Shown: positions 6,826-10,852 of the stretch, one piece after another
Layout: each line of letters opens with the position of its first letter
How positions within the stretch are numbered: position 1 is the first letter of the stretch
Assembly (NCBI GenBank): GCA_003551805.1
Contig: PUNR01000268.1
Location: 1-10,852, forward strand
Origin: Loktanella sp.
GTDB lineage: Bacteria > Pseudomonadota > Alphaproteobacteria > Rhodobacterales > Rhodobacteraceae
Length of the DNA: 10,852 nucleotides
Direction of reading: 5' to 3'
Program-made: the position numbers and the translations under genes
Notes under the pieces: generated by a model
What the model saw: only the letters and a program-made list of their open reading frames with translations
Databases searched by the model: none
What the model was told of the DNA's origin: nothing

Positions 6826-9468
6826 ATGAGCAACGATAAACAGGCCTCGGATCGGCGCGGATTTACCGACGAAGAATTGCAGGATCTGGTCGCCTCCACC
6901 GACAGTGGTGCGCGCAACCCCCGCAATCGTGCCGTTGCCTTGTTGATTGCTGGCCTTGCCTTGTTCTGGGCCTTGTTTCAGGTCTGGATCGCAGAACCGC
7001 AGTTCTGGTTCGGCCAATTGCCGTTCGTCAAAATCCTTGGGTCCGACCAGACACGCCCGATGCATCTGGCCTTGGCGCTGTCGCTTGCCTTTCTGGCCTA
7101 TCCCGCCGCCAAGACATCACCGCGCGATCGCATCCCATTGTATGATTGGGTTCTGGCGATCCTTGGCGCTGGTTCGGCGCTTTATGTTTTCTGGTTCTCG
7201 CGCGAATTGGCGGGCACCGCGCGGTCCGGCCTGCCGACAGATACGCAAATCTGGGTCGGCGCTATCGGCATTCTTATCCTGTTAGAGGCCAGCCGCCGTT
7301 CGCTTGGCCCCGCGCTGACGGTCGTCGCCAGCATCTTTCTGGCCTATAGCTATTTCGGCCAAGGCTGGCTGATCCCCGATCTGATCGCCCATAACGGGCG
7401 GACTTTTACATCGATCATCAATACACAATGGCTGTCGACCGAAGGTGTGTTCGGCATCCCCTTGGGCGTGTCCACGTCTTTCGTGTTCCTGTTCGTGCTG
7501 TTCGGGTCGTTGCTGGATAAGGCCGGTGCTGGTAATTATTTCATCAAAATGGCCTTTGCCGGTCTGGGCCATTTGCGTGGCGGCCCTGCCAAGGCCGCTG
7601 TCGTAGGCTCTGCCGCGACTGGCCTGATTTCGGGTTCCTCCATCGCCAATGTTGTCACCACCGGCACATTCACCATCCCGCTGATGAAACGTGTCGGCTT
7701 TTCCAGCGAAAAGGCGGGCGCGGTCGAGGTGTCATCATCCGTCAACGGCCAGATCATGCCGCCTGTGATGGGTGCTGCCGCCTTCCTGATGGTCGAATTC
7801 ATCGGGATTTCATATCTTGAAGTCATCAAACACGCCTTCATCCCCGCGATTATCAGCTATATCGCGCTGATCTATATTGTGCATCTTGAGGCGCTGAAAA
7901 AAGACATGCCCGCGCTGGGCGAAGGCGGCAGCTTGCTTGCGATGCTGATCAAGGTGTTCATCGGTTTTGCGGTGGCAGGTGTGGTGTTCTATGCTGTGAT
8001 CTGGGCCGTTGGCATGCTGCGCAGTGTTGCCCCCGGGATCGCGCCCGTTGTGATCTTTGCGGCGGTGGCGGCGTTATACATTGCCGCGCTTTTCGTTGCA
8101 TCCAAAAAGCCGGAACTGGAAATCGACGACCCCAACGCCAAGCAGATCAAACTGCCCGTCATGGCCGAGGTCGTGCCGACCGGTCTGCATTATCTGCTGC
8201 CGATCATCGTGCTGGTCTGGTTCCTGATGGTCGAACGGCAGTCCCCTGCAAAATCGGCGTTTTACGCTGTGATGGTCATGTTCGTGATCCTGCTGACGCA
8301 AAAGCCGATCAAGGCGCTGATGCGCGGCGAAGGTGATCTGATCGGTCAATTCCGCGCCGGTTTTGATGATCTGATCGAAGGCATGATCGCCGGATCGCGC
8401 AACATGATCGGCATCGCTGTTGCCACGGGTGCCGCCGGTATCATCGTCGCTACCGTCACGCGCACACCCATCGGGACAGAACTGGCAGGGCTGGTCGAGA
8501 TGCTGTCTGGCGGCAATCTGTTCATCATGCTGCTGCTGGTCGGGGTGTTTTCGCTGGTTCTTGGCCTTGGCCTGCCGACGACGGCGAATTATATCGTCGT
8601 GTCGTCGCTGATGGCGGGCGTTGTCGTCAGCCTTGGCGCGGATCAAGGGCTGATTATCCCGCTGATCGCGGCGCACCTGTTCGTGTTCTACTTCGGGATC
8701 ATGGCTGATGTGACGCCGCCCGTCGGCCTTGCCAGTTTCGCCGCCGCCGCTGTGTCAGGGGGGGATCCGATCAAGACCGGCTTTACCGCGTTTTTCTACA
8801 GCCTGCGCACCGTCGCCTTGCCGTTCCTGTTCGTGTATAACCCCACGCTGATCCTGTTTGGCGTCGATCTGGGGACGACGACGGGCATATTAATCGCGCT
8901 GCAAATCTTTGTTGTGGCGACTTTTGCGATGCTGCTGTTTGCCGCCGCAACCCAAGGCTATTTCTTCGCGCCTTCGCGCCTGTGGGAATCAGCTGCCTTG
9001 CTGCTGGTAGCCTTCACATTGTTCGTGCCGAATTTCTGGCTTGATCGGGTGCAACCGCGCTTTGCCGAATTGCCCGGCACCAGTTTTGAAACGATACTGG
9101 AAGAAACCGAACCGGGCGATTACATGCGCTTTGTCGTCTCTGGCCCCGATTTTGCCACCGGTAACATCCGCACCACAACCCTGCGCATCGACGTGGATGA
9201 CACGCCCGGCCCGCAGCGGATGATGGGCACAGGGCTGTTCCTTATGCCGCAGGGCGAATATATGATGATGGAAGAACCGATGCCCGGCAGCACCTTTGCC
9301 GGATCACTGCGCAGTTTCGATTTCTACGGCAATGACATGGTCGAGATCCTCAGGGTCGAGGTGCCGCGCGACCGGATGCCTGCGGAAATCTTCTACCTGC
9401 CTGCCTTCCTGCTGCTAGGGATCGTGATCCTGTTCCAGCGCCGTCGCCAGACCAAACCCGCATTCTGA
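6826..9468 (+). CDS. TAXI TRAP transporter fused permease (DctQM type) with DUF3394 tail
   Basis: This 880-residue inner-membrane permease imports the solute handed over by the TAXI binding protein, driven by an ion gradient as in all TRAP systems studied. A polar N terminus (about 1-35) precedes four helices that correspond to the small DctQ subunit (about 36-185). The large DctM domain follows (about 200-670), with the signature blocks GLISGSSIANVVTTGTFTIP (from about residue 265), VEVSSSVNGQIMPPVMGAAA, LGLGLPTTANYIVVSS and IMADVTPPVGLASFAAAAVS. These two repeats form the inverted halves with the substrate and ion sites. The last 200 or so residues (from YNPTLILFG) hold more helices and a soluble stretch (about 745-855) that resembles DUF3394, found at the end of TAXI permeases, and end in a helix and a basic QRRRQ tail. 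ATG 6826 (MSNDKQ) has AGGG 7 bases upstream; the frame is open to 6739, but that part lies within the terminator hairpin. The usp gene follows 11 bp downstream. Confidence 0.95.
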   Translation: MSNDKQASDRRGFTDEELQDLVASTDSGARNPRNRAVALLIAGLALFWALFQVWIAEPQFWFGQLPFVKILGSDQTRPMHLALALSLAFLAYPAAKTSPRDRIPLYDWVLAILGAGSALYVFWFSRELAGTARSGLPTDTQIWVGAIGILILLEASRRSLGPALTVVASIFLAYSYFGQGWLIPDLIAHNGRTFTSIINTQWLSTEGVFGIPLGVSTSFVFLFVLFGSLLDKAGAGNYFIKMAFAGLGHLRGGPAKAAVVGSAATGLISGSSIANVVTTGTFTIPLMKRVGFSSEKAGAVEVSSSVNGQIMPPVMGAAAFLMVEFIGISYLEVIKHAFIPAIISYIALIYIVHLEALKKDMPALGEGGSLLAMLIKVFIGFAVAGVVFYAVIWAVGMLRSVAPGIAPVVIFAAVAALYIAALFVASKKPELEIDDPNAKQIKLPVMAEVVPTGLHYLLPIIVLVWFLMVERQSPAKSAFYAVMVMFVILLTQKPIKALMRGEGDLIGQFRAGFDDLIEGMIAGSRNMIGIAVATGAAGIIVATVTRTPIGTELAGLVEMLSGGNLFIMLLLVGVFSLVLGLGLPTTANYIVVSSLMAGVVVSLGADQGLIIPLIAAHLFVFYFGIMADVTPPVGLASFAAAAVSGGDPIKTGFTAFFYSLRTVALPFLFVYNPTLILFGVDLGTTTGILIALQIFVVATFAMLLFAAATQGYFFAPSRLWESAALLLVAFTLFVPNFWLDRVQPRFAELPGTSFETILEETEPGDYMRFVVSGPDFATGNIRTTTLRIDVDDTPGPQRMMGTGLFLMPQGEYMMMEEPMPGSTFAGSLRSFDFYGNDMVEILRVEVPRDRMPAEIFYLPAFLLLGIVILFQRRRQTKPAF

Positions 9469-9479
9469 GGATTAACACC

Positions 9480-9905
9480 ATGCCCAGATCGATCCTGATG
9501 CCCATCGACCTGACCGACACGGTCAGTTGGCAAGGCGCCTTGCGAGAGGCGTTGTCGATGCTTGGTGACGACGGCATTTTGCATGTCGTCAGCGTGCTAC
9601 CCGATTTCGGGCTGGCGCAGGTCAGCGGCTATTTCAAGAAAAACTATGAAAAAGAGGCGATTGCCGCCTTTGGCAAAGCCCTTACCGACTGGATCAACGA
9701 CAATGTCCCCGACGGCGTCGATGTGCATCCGCATATCCTGCATGGCACGATCTATGACGAAATTCTGCGTGCGGCAACTAAACTACAGGTGGATGTCATC
9801 GTAATGGGGTCGCATCGGCCTGCGTTCCGCGACTACCTGCTTGGCCCGAATGCGGCCCGTGTGGTACGGCATGCTAATTGTTCGGTCTATGTCGTCAGGA
9901 GCTGA
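9480..9905 (+). CDS. UspF-like universal stress protein linked to the TRAP transporter
   Basis: This 141-residue, cytoplasmic UspA-domain protein has the usual single-domain length. The N-terminal strand MPRSILMPIDL ends in D10, which contacts the nucleotide in ATP-binding Usps. The C-terminal loop reads VMGSHRPAFRDYLLGPNAARVVRHANCSVYVV (stated here in parts: G110-S-H-R-P, LLG at 120-122, PNAARVVRHA). The SHRP and LLG-NAA-VVRHA pattern is of the UspF type rather than the classical GxxGx9G(S/T), and Pro replaces the usual Ser after G122. Usp genes beside TRAP permeases are known: TeaD in the Halomonas ectoine transporter binds ATP and negatively affects transport. A similar regulatory role here is inference. 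The ribosome site GAGGA overlaps the permease stop (9466-9470), and the gap of 11 bp implies co-translation. The stop is TGA at 9903-9905. Confidence 0.93.
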   Translation: MPRSILMPIDLTDTVSWQGALREALSMLGDDGILHVVSVLPDFGLAQVSGYFKKNYEKEAIAAFGKALTDWINDNVPDGVDVHPHILHGTIYDEILRAATKLQVDVIVMGSHRPAFRDYLLGPNAARVVRHANCSVYVVRS

Positions 9906-9910
9906 CCTTG
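9897..9910 (+). promoter_or_regulatory. Shine-Dalgarno and TTG start of the aminotransferase
   Basis: AGGAG at 9897-9901 lies within the last codons of usp and is followed at a 6-base distance by TTG (9908-9910). The spacing is optimal and decides the start, because no in-frame ATG exists near the conserved N-terminal SHHVFGRA block. The arrangement, with stop and start 2 bp apart, suggests translational coupling. Confidence 0.75.
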
Positions 9911-10852
9911 TCCCATCACGTTTTCGGTCGCGCCACCAAAGGTCAGCTTGCGCAGGCTGTCGCCGGTGACGGTTGCTATATCATCGATGCGGATGGCAAA
10001 CGCTATCTTGACGGATCGGGGGGCGCTGCTGTGTCTTGCCTTGGCCATTCCGATCCGGATGTGCGTGCCGCCCTGCATGACCAACTAGACAAGATCGCCT
10101 TTGCTCATACTGGGTTTTTCACGACTGACGTGGCCGAAGACCTTGCCGATCTGCTGATTGCCGATGCCCCCGCAGGGCTGGATCGCGTCTATCTGGTCTC
10201 TGGCGGGTCAGAGGCGGTCGAGGCCGCAATCAAGCTTGCCCGCCAGTATTTCATGGAAATAGGCCAGCCTGAACGGCACCGTGTCATCGCACGGCGACAA
10301 AGCTATCATGGCAATACGCTGGGTGCCTTGGCCGCTGGTGGCAATGCATGGCGGCGCGCGCAATTCGCGCCTTTGCTGACTGATACCACCCACATCGCGC
10401 CTTGCTATGAATACCGCGACCGGCAGGACGGGGAAACGCCAGAGGCGTATGGCCAGCGCGTCGCGGATGAACTGGAGACGGAAATCCAGCGCCTTGGTCC
10501 CGAGACGGTGATGGCCTTTGTCGCTGAACCTGTCGTCGGTGCCACGATGGGTGCTGTGCCTGCCGTGCCGGGGTATCTGAAGCGCATCCGCGAGATTTGC
10601 GACCGCCACGGCGTGCTGCTGATCTTGGACGAGGTCATGTGCGGCATGGGGCGGACCGGCCACCTTTATGCCTGCACCGAAGATGGCGTCGCGCCTGATA
10701 TGATTACCGTTGCCAAAGGTTTAGGTGCCGGATACCAACCCATCGGTGCGCTGATCTGCGCGGGGCAGATTTACGATGCCATCGCCGCAGGGTCGGGGTT
10801 TTTCCAGCATGGCCATACCTATATGGGGCACGCCATGGCCGCCGCTGGTGCC
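9908..10852 (+). CDS. Class III PLP-dependent aminotransferase, 3' end cut by window
   Basis: The visible 315 residues belong to a fold-type I, class III aminotransferase, a cytoplasmic enzyme that moves an amino group, often an omega-amino group, between substrate and 2-oxo acid. The N terminus SHHVFGRATKGQLAQAVAGD is followed by the family block YLDGSGGAAVSCLGHSDPDV. SGGSEAVEAAIKLARQYF (from S98) binds the PLP phosphate, SYHGNTLGAL (132-141) stacks on the cofactor, E207 lies in AEPVVGATMGA, D241 in LILDEVMCGMGRTG contacts the pyridine nitrogen, and K270 in TVAKGLGAGYQPIGA forms the Schiff base. All key residues are present. The family has about 420-460 residues, so over 100 are outside the window. 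No ATG fits the N terminus; TTG 9908-9910 has a perfect AGGAG (9897-9901) 6 bases upstream and starts 2 bp after the usp stop. Its place in a TAXI operon suggests it uses the imported solute or its product; the substrate is unknown. Confidence 0.93.
   Translation, partial: MSHHVFGRATKGQLAQAVAGDGCYIIDADGKRYLDGSGGAAVSCLGHSDPDVRAALHDQLDKIAFAHTGFFTTDVAEDLADLLIADAPAGLDRVYLVSGGSEAVEAAIKLARQYFMEIGQPERHRVIARRQSYHGNTLGALAAGGNAWRRAQFAPLLTDTTHIAPCYEYRDRQDGETPEAYGQRVADELETEIQRLGPETVMAFVAEPVVGATMGAVPAVPGYLKRIREICDRHGVLLILDEVMCGMGRTGHLYACTEDGVAPDMITVAKGLGAGYQPIGALICAGQIYDAIAAGSGFFQHGHTYMGHAMAAAGA

Noticed and set aside
8074..8676. 200-codon open frame on the - strand
   Set aside because: It is a His/Asp/Gln-rich shadow of the permease gene with no start signal.
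10350..10371. GC-rich inverted repeat GGCGCG/CGCGCC in the aminotransferase gene
   Set aside because: It lies inside conserved coding sequence, has short arms and no T run, and is expected by chance at this GC content.

Overview
This window looks like chromosomal DNA from an alphaproteobacterium of the Rhodobacteraceae (Roseobacter-type). The base composition is GC-rich. The dxs sequence, the NavSp-like bacterial sodium channel, the TAXI-type TRAP transporter with a fused permease carrying a DUF3394 tail, and the UspF-like protein all fit that group. The taxonomic placement is inference from family resemblance, not from a search. No tRNA, rRNA, CRISPR array, insertion sequence or phage gene was seen.

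Layout. The window opens inside dxs (1-1715, + strand, 5' end missing), the first enzyme of the MEP isoprenoid pathway. Next comes a soluble methyl-accepting chemotaxis protein (1776-3182, +) with its sensor-like domain at the C terminus. It converges, with only 6 bp between the stop codons, on a voltage-gated sodium channel of the NaChBac/NavAb/NavSp family (3189-3971, -). The channel gene is divergent from a six-helix membrane protein (4108-4764, +) that resembles the eukaryotic AIG1/ADTRP (FAR-17a) lipid hydrolases, including the Thr and His that are catalytic there. The 3' end of that gene overlaps by 35 bp the end of a convergent NAD(P)-binding SDR/epimerase-like gene (4730-5590, -).

The right half is a four-gene + strand cluster starting at 5767: a TAXI-family TRAP periplasmic binding protein, a large fused DctQM-type TAXI permease with a DUF3394 tail, a UspF-like universal stress protein, and a class III PLP aminotransferase that starts at TTG (9908) and runs off the right edge. 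A candidate promoter and a 5'-end stem-loop lie before the binding-protein gene. A strong terminator-like hairpin with a T run lies between the binding protein and the permease, which suggests that the binding protein is made in excess. The permease, usp and aminotransferase genes are tightly spaced (11 bp and 2 bp), so they are probably co-translated, and the transported substrate may be an amino or keto acid that feeds the aminotransferase.

Nothing here is a wholly unfamiliar multi-gene system. The least expected items are the bacterial AIG1/ADTRP homologue, the sodium channel gene end to end with a soluble chemoreceptor gene, and the RNA-level structure in the TAXI operon.
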